Shown here: positions 7,533 through 16,940 of the stretch, one piece after another
Position numbering within the stretch: the stretch's first letter is position 1
Layout of the letters: every line of letters begins with the position of its first letter
Origin: Pseudomonadota bacterium
Lineage (GTDB): Bacteria > Pseudomonadota > Alphaproteobacteria > Rhizobiales > Beijerinckiaceae
Assembly (NCBI GenBank): GCA_023423995.1
Contig: JAFAEL010000042.1
Coordinates: 1-17,445 of the forward strand
Direction: 5' to 3'
DNA length: 17,445 nucleotides
The notes under the pieces: generated by a model
The model's database searches: none
Seen by the model: the letters and a program-made list of their open reading frames with translations, nothing else
Told to the model about the DNA's origin: nothing
Program-made: the position numbers and the translations under genes

Positions 7533-8702
7533 ATGTCAGTCAAGATCCTGGACGTGAAGGAGGTGACGCAGCCGATCGCCTCGCCCATCCGCAACGCCTA
7601 TATCGATTTCAGCAAGATGACGACGAGCCTCGTCGCCGTCGTCACGGATGTGGTGCGCGACGGCCGGCGCGTCGTCGGCTACGGCTTCAACTCGAACGGG
7701 CGCTACGGCCAGGGCGGGCTGATTCGCGAGCGGTTCCGCGACCGCATCCTCGGCGCGGAGCCCGCGACGCTGCTGGACGAGAGCGGGAAGAACCTGGACG
7801 CGGACAAGGTCTGGGCCGCCATGATGCAGAACGAGAAGCCCGGCGGACACGGCGAGCGCTCGGTCGCGGTGGGCACGATCGACATGGCTGTGTGGGACGC
7901 GGTCGCCAAGATCGAGGGCAAGCCGCTCTTCCGCCTTCTGGCGGAGCGGCATGGCCGCGAGGCCAATCCGCGCGTCTTCGTCTACGCGGCCGGCGGCTAC
8001 TACTACCCGGGCAAGGACGATTCCGCGCTGCGCGCCGAGATGCGCAGCTATGTCGAGCGCGGGTACAACGTCGTGAAGATGAAGATCGGCGGCGCCCCGC
8101 TCGACGAGGACCGCCGCCGCATCGAGGCGGTGCTCGAGGAGATCGAGGGAGACGCCCAGCTCGCCGTGGATGCGAATGGGCGCTTCGATCTCGTCACCGC
8201 CATCGACTACGCCCGAATGCTGCGGGAGTACCCGCTCTTCTGGTACGAGGAGGCCGGCGATCCGCTGGATTACGCGCTCCAGGCCGCACTTTCGGAGTTC
8301 TATCCCGGCCCGATGGCGACCGGCGAGAACCTCTTCTCGCACCAGGATGCCCGCAATCTCCTGCGCTATGGCGGGATGCGGCCGGACCGCGACTGGCTGC
8401 AGTTCGACTGCGCGCTCTCCTACGGCCTTTGCGAGTATTTGCGCACGCTGGATGTCCTGACCGGGATGGGCTGGTCGCCCTCGCGCTGCATCCCGCATGG
8501 CGGCCACCAGATGTCGCTGAACATCGCAGCGGGGCTGCAACTGGGCGGCAACGAGAGCTATCCGGACCTCTTCCAACCGTATGGCGGCTTCCCGGACGGC
8601 GTGAAGGTGGAGGATGGGTGCATCGTCATGCCCGACCTCCCGGGCATCGGCTTCGAGGGCAAATCAGACCTTATCCGGGTGATGCGCGAACTCGCCGAAT
8701 AG
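7533..8702 (+). CDS. tarD: D-tartrate dehydratase (enolase superfamily, mandelate racemase/muconate lactonizing-like)
   Basis: From the ATG at 7533 the protein has 389 residues and the family residues fall at the positions I recall for Bradyrhizobium TarD: Lys102, Lys182 and Lys184 (VVKMKIGG), metal ligands Asp213, Glu239 and Glu265, Asp292, and His322 (IPHGGHQ). This dehydratase converts D-tartrate to oxaloacetate using Mg2+, with the Lys/His pair as acid-base catalysts. An N-terminal capping domain (1-130) precedes the barrel. AGAAGGG at 7522-7528 supports this start over the upstream ATG at 7509. No transporter, regulator or other tartrate gene is nearby, so the physiological substrate rests on the residue match alone; a related acid-sugar dehydratase is the alternative. 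Confidence 0.88.
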   Translation: MSVKILDVKEVTQPIASPIRNAYIDFSKMTTSLVAVVTDVVRDGRRVVGYGFNSNGRYGQGGLIRERFRDRILGAEPATLLDESGKNLDADKVWAAMMQNEKPGGHGERSVAVGTIDMAVWDAVAKIEGKPLFRLLAERHGREANPRVFVYAAGGYYYPGKDDSALRAEMRSYVERGYNVVKMKIGGAPLDEDRRRIEAVLEEIEGDAQLAVDANGRFDLVTAIDYARMLREYPLFWYEEAGDPLDYALQAALSEFYPGPMATGENLFSHQDARNLLRYGGMRPDRDWLQFDCALSYGLCEYLRTLDVLTGMGWSPSRCIPHGGHQMSLNIAAGLQLGGNESYPDLFQPYGGFPDGVKVEDGCIVMPDLPGIGFEGKSDLIRVMRELAE

Positions 8703-8764
8703 GCAAGGCCTCATCATCTTCAACAAAGACATGGAACCAGCCCGCCGAAGTTGAACTTACCCTG

Positions 8765-8798
8765 ACCACTCGCTCAAGCTTTCCGCGTCGCGAGTGGT
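8765..8798. repeat. 9-bp perfect inverted repeat between tarD and the UXS gene
   Basis: ACCACTCGC (8765-8773) and GCGAGTGGT (8790-8798) are exact complements separated by 16 bases. There is no T-run after it, so a classical intrinsic terminator is unlikely. It lies 52 bases before the UXS start and could be a regulator site or a leader hairpin. The remaining intergenic sequence (8703-8849) shows no promoter I can support. Confidence 0.4.
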
Positions 8799-8849
8799 TG
8801 ATGGGGCTAGGACGCGTCGCGCGTGTCCGGGGCGGAGGAATGGTTTCGC

Positions 8850-9941
8850 ATGCGTTATGGCTCGACGAAGAGAGTTCTCGTCACCGGCGGAGCCGGTTTC
8901 CTCGGCTCCCACCTCTGCGAAAGGCTGCTCGCCCAGGGCCACGAAGTCCTCTGCGTCGACAACTTCTTCACGGGTACGCGACGCAACATCCGCAAGCTGC
9001 TCGACCATGAGCGATTCGAGTTGAAGCGCCACGACGTGACCTTCCCGCTCTATGTCGAGGTCGACGAAATCTACAATCTGGCCTGTCCGGCCTCGCCGAT
9101 TCACTATCAGTTCGATCCCGTACAAACGACAAAGACCAGCGTAATTGGCGCGATCAACATGCTCGGACTCGCCAAGCGGGTTCGAGCGCGGATCATGCAG
9201 GCCTCGACTTCGGAGGTTTACGGCGATCCCGAGGTGCATCCGCAGCCGGAAGCTTACTGGGGGCGGGTCAACCCGCACGGGCTTCGCTCCTGCTACGACG
9301 AGGGCAAGCGCTGCGCCGAGACCCTGTTCTTCGACTATCACCGCCAGCATCGGCTGGAGATCAAGGTGGCGCGGATCTTCAATACCTATGGCCCGCGCAT
9401 GCATCCGAATGACGGCCGCGTCGTCTCGAACCTGATCGTTCAGGCTCTCAAGGGCGAGCCGATCACGGTCTATGGTGACGGCTCGCAGACCCGTTCCTTC
9501 TGCTACGCGGACGATCTGATCGACGGCTTCCTGAAGCTGATGGCCGCGCCTGCGGATGTCACGGGGCCGATCAATCTCGGCAATCCGGGCGAGTTCTCCA
9601 TCGCCGAACTGGCCGAGATCGTCCTCGACCTGACCGGCTCCCGGTCCAAGGTCGTCTACAAGTCGCTTCCCGCCGACGATCCGCGCCAGCGACGCCCCGA
9701 TATCGCGATCGCGCAGGCCGAGCTGGGTTGGGAGCCCAGGGTGCAGCTGAGGGAAGGGCTCGTCCGCACCATCGCCTATTTCGAGGAGCTCCTCAGCGAG
9801 GAAGGGACCCTCCAGACGCCGGCTCCGAAGCGTAGCCAGACCTACAAGGCTGTCGCGAACGGCAATGGCAGCGGGGGCGCCCCCACGGCAAAGCCGACAG
9901 CGCGGGCGAGGGTGGTGACCGCCGGAACGGCGGTCAACTAG
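8850..9941 (+). CDS. UDP-glucuronate decarboxylase (UDP-xylose synthase), extended SDR
   Basis: The 363-residue NAD-dependent enzyme oxidises and decarboxylates UDP-glucuronate to UDP-xylose for surface polysaccharide. It has the Rossmann motif GGAGFLGSH at 13-21, [10 protein letters not shown] near 78-87, which is characteristic of [16 protein letters not shown] at 120-132 with the likely catalytic Glu122, and the SDR pair Tyr149 and Lys153 in [28 protein letters not shown] near 174-193 and [10 protein letters not shown] near 276-285 follow. The last 45 residues are a Gly/Asn/Ala/Thr-rich tail absent from typical 310-320-residue members. I chose the ATG at 8850 because GGAGGA (8834-8839) precedes it; an in-frame GTG at 8823 would add nine residues. 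No glycosyltransferases flank it, so the glycan it serves is unknown. Confidence 0.93.
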   Translation: MRYGSTKRVLVTGGAGFLGSHLCERLLAQGHEVLCVDNFFTGTRRNIRKLLDHERFELKRHDVTFPLYVEVDEIYNLACPASPIHYQFDPVQTTKTSVIGAINMLGLAKRVRARIMQASTSEVYGDPEVHPQPEAYWGRVNPHGLRSCYDEGKRCAETLFFDYHRQHRLEIKVARIFNTYGPRMHPNDGRVVSNLIVQALKGEPITVYGDGSQTRSFCYADDLIDGFLKLMAAPADVTGPINLGNPGEFSIAELAEIVLDLTGSRSKVVYKSLPADDPRQRRPDIAIAQAELGWEPRVQLREGLVRTIAYFEELLSEEGTLQTPAPKRSQTYKAVANGNGSGGAPTAKPTARARVVTAGTAVN

Positions 9942-9959
9942 CCGGTCTGACCTACCGGC
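9941..9959. terminator. Small hairpin between convergent genes (weak bidirectional terminator candidate)
   Basis: GCCGGT (9941-9946) and ACCGGC (9954-9959) form a six-base stem with a seven-base loop, spanning the stop codons of the UXS gene and the convergent secreted-protein gene. The position fits a shared terminator, but there is no T-tract on either strand, so support is weak. Confidence 0.3.
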
Positions 9960-10815
9960 AGGAGCGCCAGCCTTCGCGGTTGCCCCGGGTGTAGTGGCAC
10001 AGGCCCATGGACCGGAGGGTGGAGCCGATCTGCCGGCGTTCCGTGCAAGCCTCCTGCCTGGCGACCGATACCTGGGCCCGGCAGCGTTGCCGCGCATCAA
10101 GCCAGAGCTTCGTCAGGCGGCGGGTATCCCAGATCTTGGTCCAGGCGGCCTCGGGATCGGCGGGAGGGAGCGGTTCCTCGATGGCGGCCGAGTCCGGGCA
10201 GCGGATCAGATCCCGCGAGCGTGGGCGCTTGTTCGCCGGGAGGTAGAAGACTGCACTCTCGCGCGATTTCGGAAAGAGCCGCATCATGCGCTGGCCTGGA
10301 GCGGCGCTGCATTGGAGGACGAAGAACAGGGAGCCGTCGCCTCGCGACCATCGGTCCGCGATGTTGCAGGTCTCGTGGTAGTCCGTGATCTCCCCGGCCG
10401 TGATGGTCAGCCGGGTCTCGTCCTCGTCCGTCGATAAGGTGCAGCTATCGAGGTCGCGAGACCATACGCCTTCGTGAGTGGCCGGAACGGCGCCGGCCGG
10501 GATGGACGAGAGGCCCAGAAGCGCAAGGCTCAGAAATGCCCCGGAGAAGGCGCGAGCGGCGTTTGTCTCGCGTGAGTTCGCGGGAGCCTGCCCGCAATGT
10601 GCGGTTTGGAGACGCGGAAACGATGACAGGGAACACCTCGGACCATTCAGTGACGAAACGTCCCGAGGATGCCACGGTTTCGTCGCGCACCGAACCCAGC
10701 GCTCGCCCTCAGGATGGTAGCTGCCCGCAACGAGGGATGCTTTCTCCGAGAGGCGTGATGGCGAACCGGCCTCAATGATACGCGAGGAGCCAGCCCACGC
10801 TGAGGAGGGGCGCAA
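9952..10815 (-). CDS. Predicted secreted cysteine-rich protein of unknown function, start uncertain
   Basis: The frame is open from a TTG at 10815 to the stop at 9952 (287 residues). I do not recognise the family. The first 88 residues look non-coding in style, whereas residues 89-112 (AFSGAFLSLALLGLSSIPAG) are a clear export signal, and everything after it reads like a mature periplasmic protein starting near VPATHEGVWSRDLDSC. The mature part has eight cysteines (DSC, ETC, LQC, IRC, RC, EAC, GLC, RSC), enough for four disulfides, and ends with an AC-x-ER...GLCHY helix-loop pattern like that seen in other rhizobial secreted proteins. No ATG, GTG or TTG in this frame lies between 10815 and the signal. 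The real start may be a CTG (for example near residue 63), or the 5' end may contain a frameshift. Confidence 0.6.
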   Translation of the reverse strand: MRPSSAWAGSSRIIEAGSPSRLSEKASLVAGSYHPEGERWVRCATKPWHPRDVSSLNGPRCSLSSFPRLQTAHCGQAPANSRETNAARAFSGAFLSLALLGLSSIPAGAVPATHEGVWSRDLDSCTLSTDEDETRLTITAGEITDYHETCNIADRWSRGDGSLFFVLQCSAAPGQRMMRLFPKSRESAVFYLPANKRPRSRDLIRCPDSAAIEEPLPPADPEAAWTKIWDTRRLTKLWLDARQRCRAQVSVARQEACTERRQIGSTLRSMGLCHYTRGNREGWRSCR

Positions 10816-10852
10816 TCACCCCCAGGGTGAAGCACAAGATCACGTTCGGCAT
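10772..10852 (-). CDS. Possible 26-residue single-pass membrane peptide
   Basis: The ATG at 10852 opens a short frame whose peptide begins MPNVILCFTLGVIAPLLS and ends VGWLLAYH. Almost every residue after Asn3 is hydrophobic, so it would form one transmembrane helix. An in-frame GTG at 10861 would add MTK. A weak GAAG lies just upstream. It overlaps, in another frame, the far 5' end of the 9952-10815 frame, so the two cannot both be read as drawn without overlapping. Many such short frames arise by chance in GC-rich DNA; the compact helix that fills the whole reading frame is the only argument for it. Confidence 0.3.
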   Translation of the reverse strand: MPNVILCFTLGVIAPLLSVGWLLAYH

Positions 10853-10984
10853 CTTCGTCACCGCGATATCGGAGCGCCCCGAGGGCGCGGATTGTTGCCG
10901 AGAAAACGGAGATGCCGATTTCCCTGTTCCATCTCGGGACATCGCGATGGCTTGACACGAGGCCGCACTTCTGCGTCGTTTATA

Positions 10985-10999
10985 GAACGTATAGTGAAC
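10985..10999 (+). promoter_or_regulatory. LexA (SOS) box upstream of ssb
   Basis: The sequence GAACGTATAGTGAAC is an exact GAAC-N7-GAAC direct repeat, the operator recognised by alphaproteobacterial LexA (GTTC-N7-GTTC on the other strand). It sits 96 bases before the ssb start and overlaps TATAGA/TATAGT sequences that could be the promoter -10. This predicts induction of ssb after DNA damage. A third GAAC at 11010 falls at a different spacing and is not part of the box. Confidence 0.8.
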
Positions 11000-11094
11000 A
11001 AGAGTCTCAGAACGCTGTGGGCTGCTGCTGTTCTGGCTTGTTCGCCGGGCGGCTTGGGCGGATAAGTCGCTGAGCTCAGGAAAGGTGGTGTCGC

Positions 11095-11622
11095 ATGGCC
11101 GGCAGCGTGAACAAGGTTATTCTCGTCGGCAATCTCGGCCGGGATCCGGAGGTGCGCCGGATGGGATCGGGCGATCCGGTGGTGAACCTGCGCATCGCGA
11201 CTTCCGAAACCTGGAAGGACAAGGGTACGGGCGAGCGGAAGGAAAAGACCGAGTGGCACTCGGTCGTGATCTTCAACGAGAATCTCGGCCGCGTCGCGGA
11301 GCAGTACCTGCGCAAGGGCTCCAAGGTTTACATCGAGGGCCAGCTGCAGACCCGGAAATGGACCGATCAGTCGGGGCAGGAGAAGTACACGACCGAGATC
11401 GTGCTCCAGCGCTTCCGCGGCGAATTGACGATCCTCGACAGCCGGGCAGGCGGCGGATCGGAATACGGGGACGAGCCCGGGCAGGTCAGCCGGGGCGGTG
11501 ATTTCGGCCGGTCCGGTCCGATGGAGAAGCGTCCCGCCATGGCCAGCGGAGGAGGCGGAGGGGGGGGCGGCAACTCGCGCGGCGGCTATTCCAACGATCT
11601 CGACGACGACATTCCCTTCTAG
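11095..11622 (+). CDS. ssb: Single-stranded DNA-binding protein SSB
   Basis: The 175-residue protein has the OB-fold DNA-binding domain in residues 1-112 ([68 protein letters not shown]). A Gly-rich disordered linker follows, including an eight-glycine run near 152-159, and the protein ends in the acidic tip DDDIPF that docks repair and replication partners. It acts as a homotetramer coating single-stranded DNA. AGGAAAGGTGG precedes the ATG. A LexA box lies upstream. In many alphaproteobacteria uvrA is divergent from ssb and shares that box; here the upstream neighbour is instead the secreted-protein gene. Confidence 0.97.
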   Translation: MAGSVNKVILVGNLGRDPEVRRMGSGDPVVNLRIATSETWKDKGTGERKEKTEWHSVVIFNENLGRVAEQYLRKGSKVYIEGQLQTRKWTDQSGQEKYTTEIVLQRFRGELTILDSRAGGGSEYGDEPGQVSRGGDFGRSGPMEKRPAMASGGGGGGGGNSRGGYSNDLDDDIPF

Positions 11623-11643
11623 TCCCTGCCCCCGATCGATCGC

Positions 11644-12780
11644 GTGACATCCTCCCTCAGCGCCCTGGACGACGCCGCCGTCGTCGTGGGCATCTCCGCC
11701 TGGGCGCGGGTGGAGAGCCCGACCCACGATGCGGCGGGCGTCAACCGCGCCATGGACCTCGTCGCGGCCGAGGCCGGCGAGGCCGGGCTGGCGACTGAGC
11801 GCATCGCGGGCCGGGACGGCCTCGGCGACAGCATCCTGCTGCGCGCCGGCCGGGGATCACAGGATCGGGGGATCCTGGTGCTCTCGCATCTCGATACGGT
11901 CCATCCGGTCGGCACGCTCGCGCGGGACCTCCCGGTGAGGGTCGAAGGAGACCGTCTGTACGGCCCTGGCGTCTACGACATGAAGGGCGGGGCATGGCTC
12001 GCCTTCCAGGCCTTCAAGGAGGTCGCGCGGGCGGGAAGGGCCGGGTTGCCGCTGACCTTCCTGTTCACGCCGGACGAGGAGATCGGCTCGCCCACGACCC
12101 GCGCCATCATCGAGGATCTTGGCCGCAGCTCGGCCTATGTGCTCGTGACGGAGCCGGGCCGTGACGGCGGCAAGGTCGTCACCTCCCGAAAGGGCGTCGG
12201 GCGTTTCGTCGTGGAGATCGAGGGCCGCCCCTCCCATGCCGGGACGCGGCATGCGGACGGCCGCAGCGCGATCCGCGAAGCCGCACACCAAATCCTCGCG
12301 ATCGAGGGCCTCACCGACTACGCCCGCGGTGTGACGACGAATGTCGGGTCGATCTCGGGCGGGACGGCCGAAAACGTCGTGCCGCAGCATTGCCGCTTCA
12401 CGGTCGACCTGCGCGTCGAGACGCATGCCGACGGCGAGGCGTATTCGAACAGGATCCTCGGCCTTTCGCCCGTCGGGGAGGGCCTGCGGCTGCGCGTGAC
12501 GGGCGGGATGAACCGGCCGCCCTACGAGCGATCGCCCGAGACGGGACGGCTCTACGAACAGGCTCGTGCCTTCGCCGGCGAGCTCGGCTTCGCGCTGGGC
12601 GAGGTGCCGCGGACGGGCGGAGGCTCGGACGGCAACTTCACGGCTGCGCTCGGCATCCCGACGCTCGACGGACTGGGGATCGACGGCGACGGCGCGCACA
12701 CCCTGCAGGAATACGGGCTGATCTCGTCGGTCCAGCCGAGGATGCAGCTGATGGCCCGTCTCCTGGAAGGGCTGCACTGA
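11644..12780 (+). CDS. M20 family zinc metallopeptidase (carboxypeptidase G2 / ArgE-DapE type)
   Basis: The 378-residue hydrolase has the full di-zinc site. His82 and Asp84 lie in SHLDTVHPVG, the bridging Asp112 in GPGVYDMKGG, catalytic Glu145 and ligand Glu146 in TPDEEIGSP, Glu170 in TEPGRDGG, and His352 in GDGAHT. The dimerisation domain (about 183-293) contains RPSHAGTRHADGRSAIREAA. The GGGSDGNFTAALGIPTLDGL stretch near 325-344 is typical of the glutamate carboxypeptidase branch. There is no signal peptide, so it is cytosolic. It probably cleaves a C-terminal glutamate or an N-acyl amino acid, but the substrate cannot be read from the sequence. The GTG start lies 22 bases after the ssb stop with no clear ribosome site, so it may be co-transcribed with ssb. 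Confidence 0.92.
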   Translation: MTSSLSALDDAAVVVGISAWARVESPTHDAAGVNRAMDLVAAEAGEAGLATERIAGRDGLGDSILLRAGRGSQDRGILVLSHLDTVHPVGTLARDLPVRVEGDRLYGPGVYDMKGGAWLAFQAFKEVARAGRAGLPLTFLFTPDEEIGSPTTRAIIEDLGRSSAYVLVTEPGRDGGKVVTSRKGVGRFVVEIEGRPSHAGTRHADGRSAIREAAHQILAIEGLTDYARGVTTNVGSISGGTAENVVPQHCRFTVDLRVETHADGEAYSNRILGLSPVGEGLRLRVTGGMNRPPYERSPETGRLYEQARAFAGELGFALGEVPRTGGGSDGNFTAALGIPTLDGLGIDGDGAHTLQEYGLISSVQPRMQLMARLLEGLH

Positions 12781-12815
12781 TTCGGAGACTCGGCCCGCGG
12801 GGCCCCGTGGCGCGG

Positions 12816-12922
12816 TTGCCCCGGCGGCGCGGACGTCCCATATAACACCCCATCAAGATCTTGGCCGGCTTCACGAATTCGGCGAGGAGCCTGCCGCGAA
12901 GATTCCCGAGGTTGCGGGCAGG
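12816..12922 (+). promoter_or_regulatory. Possible gyrA promoter and leader hairpin
   Basis: TTGCCC at 12816-12821 and TATAAC at 12841-12846 resemble -35 and -10 boxes but with a 19-base spacer. Downstream, CCTGCC (12890-12895) can pair with GGCAGG (12917-12922) in the leader. Both are weak, eye-level matches. The 190-base gap between the peptidase and gyrA (12781-12970) shows no gene and no clear terminator; it does contain GAATTCGG twice. Confidence 0.25.
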
Positions 12923-12970
12923 GCGCATCTCGTGTGCTAAGCCGCGCTGACCTGAATTCGGACGAAACGT

Positions 12971-15769
<2,799 letters not shown>

Positions 15770-15780
15770 GGCAGGGCTGG

Positions 15781-15802
15781 GAAGGCGGGCTTGCCCGCCT
15801 TC
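15781..15802 (+). terminator. 10-bp perfect hairpin after gyrA
   Basis: GAAGGCGGGC (15781-15790) and GCCCGCCTTC (15793-15802) are exact complements around a two-base centre, so a stem of nine with a four-base loop is realistic. It starts 12 bases after the gyrA stop and lies 24 bases before coaD. The tail TCGGGAG has no T-run, so it may act as a partial terminator or mRNA 3'-end stabiliser and need not be a full stop. Confidence 0.5.
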
Positions 15803-15825
15803 TCGGGAGCCGCTAACCCGCCCCC

Positions 15826-16320
15826 ATGCCGCGCATCGCTCTCTACACGGGCACCTTCGACCCGGTCACCAACGGACATCTCGACGTCGTGCGCCGGGCG
15901 GCCCGGATCGCCGACAAGGTGGTGGTGGCTGCCGGGATCCACTCCTCCAAGACGCCGATCTTCTCCGTCGAGGAGCGGCTGGAGATGCTGCGGGAGGTGT
16001 GCGGCCCGGTGGTCGCCGAAGCGGGAGCGGAGCTCGAGGTCGCGACCTTCAAGGACCTCGCCATCGACGCGGCCCGCCGGCATGGCGCGACGATCATCGT
16101 TCGCGGCCTTCGGGACGGCACCGACCTCGACTACGAGATGCAGATGGGCGCCATGAACGAGACGATGGCACCCGATATCCATACCGTCTTCGTGCCCGCC
16201 TCGCCGGCCGTCCGCCCCATCACGGCCACTCTTGTGCGTCAGGTCGCGGCGATGGGCGGCGACGTCTCGGCCTTCGTGCCCCCCGGCGTCGCCAGGCGCA
16301 TCAAGGCCAAGTTCGCCTGA
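15826..16320 (+). CDS. coaD: Phosphopantetheine adenylyltransferase (CoaD)
   Basis: The 164-residue nucleotidyltransferase transfers AMP from ATP to 4'-phosphopantetheine, the penultimate step of coenzyme A synthesis. It has [14 protein letters not shown] at 7-20 with the TxGH nucleotide-binding motif (15-18), [36 protein letters not shown] with the phosphopantetheine-contacting region, and [21 protein letters not shown] in place of the ISSTxxR-type segment. That last stretch is a variant: Pro-Ile-Thr-Ala-Thr where E. coli has Phe-Ile-Ser-Ser-Ser, as in some other rhizobial CoaD proteins. No strong ribosome site precedes the ATG. Its place after gyrA and before the cyclophilins is a recurrent alphaproteobacterial order. 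Confidence 0.95.
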   Translation: MPRIALYTGTFDPVTNGHLDVVRRAARIADKVVVAAGIHSSKTPIFSVEERLEMLREVCGPVVAEAGAELEVATFKDLAIDAARRHGATIIVRGLRDGTDLDYEMQMGAMNETMAPDIHTVFVPASPAVRPITATLVRQVAAMGGDVSAFVPPGVARRIKAKFA

Positions 16321-16360
16321 AAACACCGGCCGAGCCGGCAAGGGACAGCAGGATCACAGG

Positions 16361-16924
16361 ATGACGGGATCAAGCCTTACCCGCCGCGGCGCAGCGGCGA
16401 CCATTGCCGCTGCGCTCGCCACGCCCGCTCTGGCCCAGCAGGGCGGCGCGGACCCGCAGAACACGGTCTATCTCGAGACCAAGGACGGCCGGATCACGAT
16501 CCGCCTCAGGCCCGATCTCGCTCCCAAGCACGTGGAGCAGATCAAGACGCTCGTGAAGCGCGGCTTCTATGACGGCCTCACGTTCCACCGGGTGATCGAC
16601 GGCTTCATGGCGCAGACCGGCGACCCGAAGGGCAACGGCACGGGCGGATCCGACCTGCCGAACATCCCGGCCGAGTTCTCGTCCGCGCCGTTCAAGCGCG
16701 GCACCGTCGGGATGGCGCGTTCGCAGAGCCCGAACTCGGCGAACTCGCAGTTCTTCATCTGCTTCGGCGATGCGAGCTTCCTGAACAACCAGTACACGGT
16801 AATCGGTGAGGTCACGGCTGGCCTCGACATTCTCGACAAGATCAAGAAGGGAGACCGGAACGCCAATGGCTCCGTGTCTAATCCCGACAAGGTCGTCCGC
16901 ATGCGCCTCGCGGCAGACGCGTAA
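16361..16924 (+). CDS. ppiA: Exported peptidyl-prolyl cis-trans isomerase (cyclophilin type)
   Basis: The 187-residue protein starts with an export signal (residues 1-25, SSLTRRGAAATIAAALATPALA, cleavage likely after ALA before QQ). The Arg-Arg pair before the hydrophobic stretch resembles a Tat signal but lacks the usual Phe-Leu after it, so Sec export is equally possible. The cyclophilin domain follows with TFHRVIDGFMAQTGD at 74-88 (catalytic Arg77), GNGTGGSDLPNIPAEF, GMARSQSPNSANSQFFICF at 117-135 and YTVIGEV. It should assist proline isomerisation in periplasmic protein folding. AGGATCACAGG lies directly before the ATG. A small CCGGC-CGA-GCCGG hairpin (16326-16338) lies in the gap after coaD. 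Confidence 0.93.
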   Translation: MTGSSLTRRGAAATIAAALATPALAQQGGADPQNTVYLETKDGRITIRLRPDLAPKHVEQIKTLVKRGFYDGLTFHRVIDGFMAQTGDPKGNGTGGSDLPNIPAEFSSAPFKRGTVGMARSQSPNSANSQFFICFGDASFLNNQYTVIGEVTAGLDILDKIKKGDRNANGSVSNPDKVVRMRLAADA

Positions 16925-16940
16925 GTAAGGAGAGCACCCA

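Noticed and set aside
7536..8576. 346-codon minus-strand open frame opposite the tartrate dehydratase
   Set aside because: The plus strand carries a complete enolase-superfamily active site; the antisense product has no known motif.
8733..8760. EcfG-type general stress promoter (GGAAC and downstream CTTA)
   Set aside because: The GGAAC matches but no CGTT lies at the required distance.
8757..10100. 447-codon minus-strand open frame opposite UXS
   Set aside because: It is antisense to a complete SDR enzyme and shows no family signature.
10952..10986. TTGACA (10952-10957) with TATAGA (10981-10986) as the ssb promoter
   Set aside because: The spacer is 23 bases, too long for a standard sigma-70 promoter.
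11030..11043. Second LexA box, GTTC-N6-GTTC
   Set aside because: Spacing is six, not seven, so it does not meet the alphaproteobacterial consensus.
10858..11727. 289-codon minus-strand frame opposite ssb, where uvrA might be expected
   Set aside because: There is no Walker A, ABC signature or zinc-finger pattern of UvrA, and it is antisense to ssb.
12796..12805. CGGGGCCCCG palindrome after the M20 peptidase as a terminator
   Set aside because: There is no loop and no T-run; it is likely chance in GC-rich sequence.
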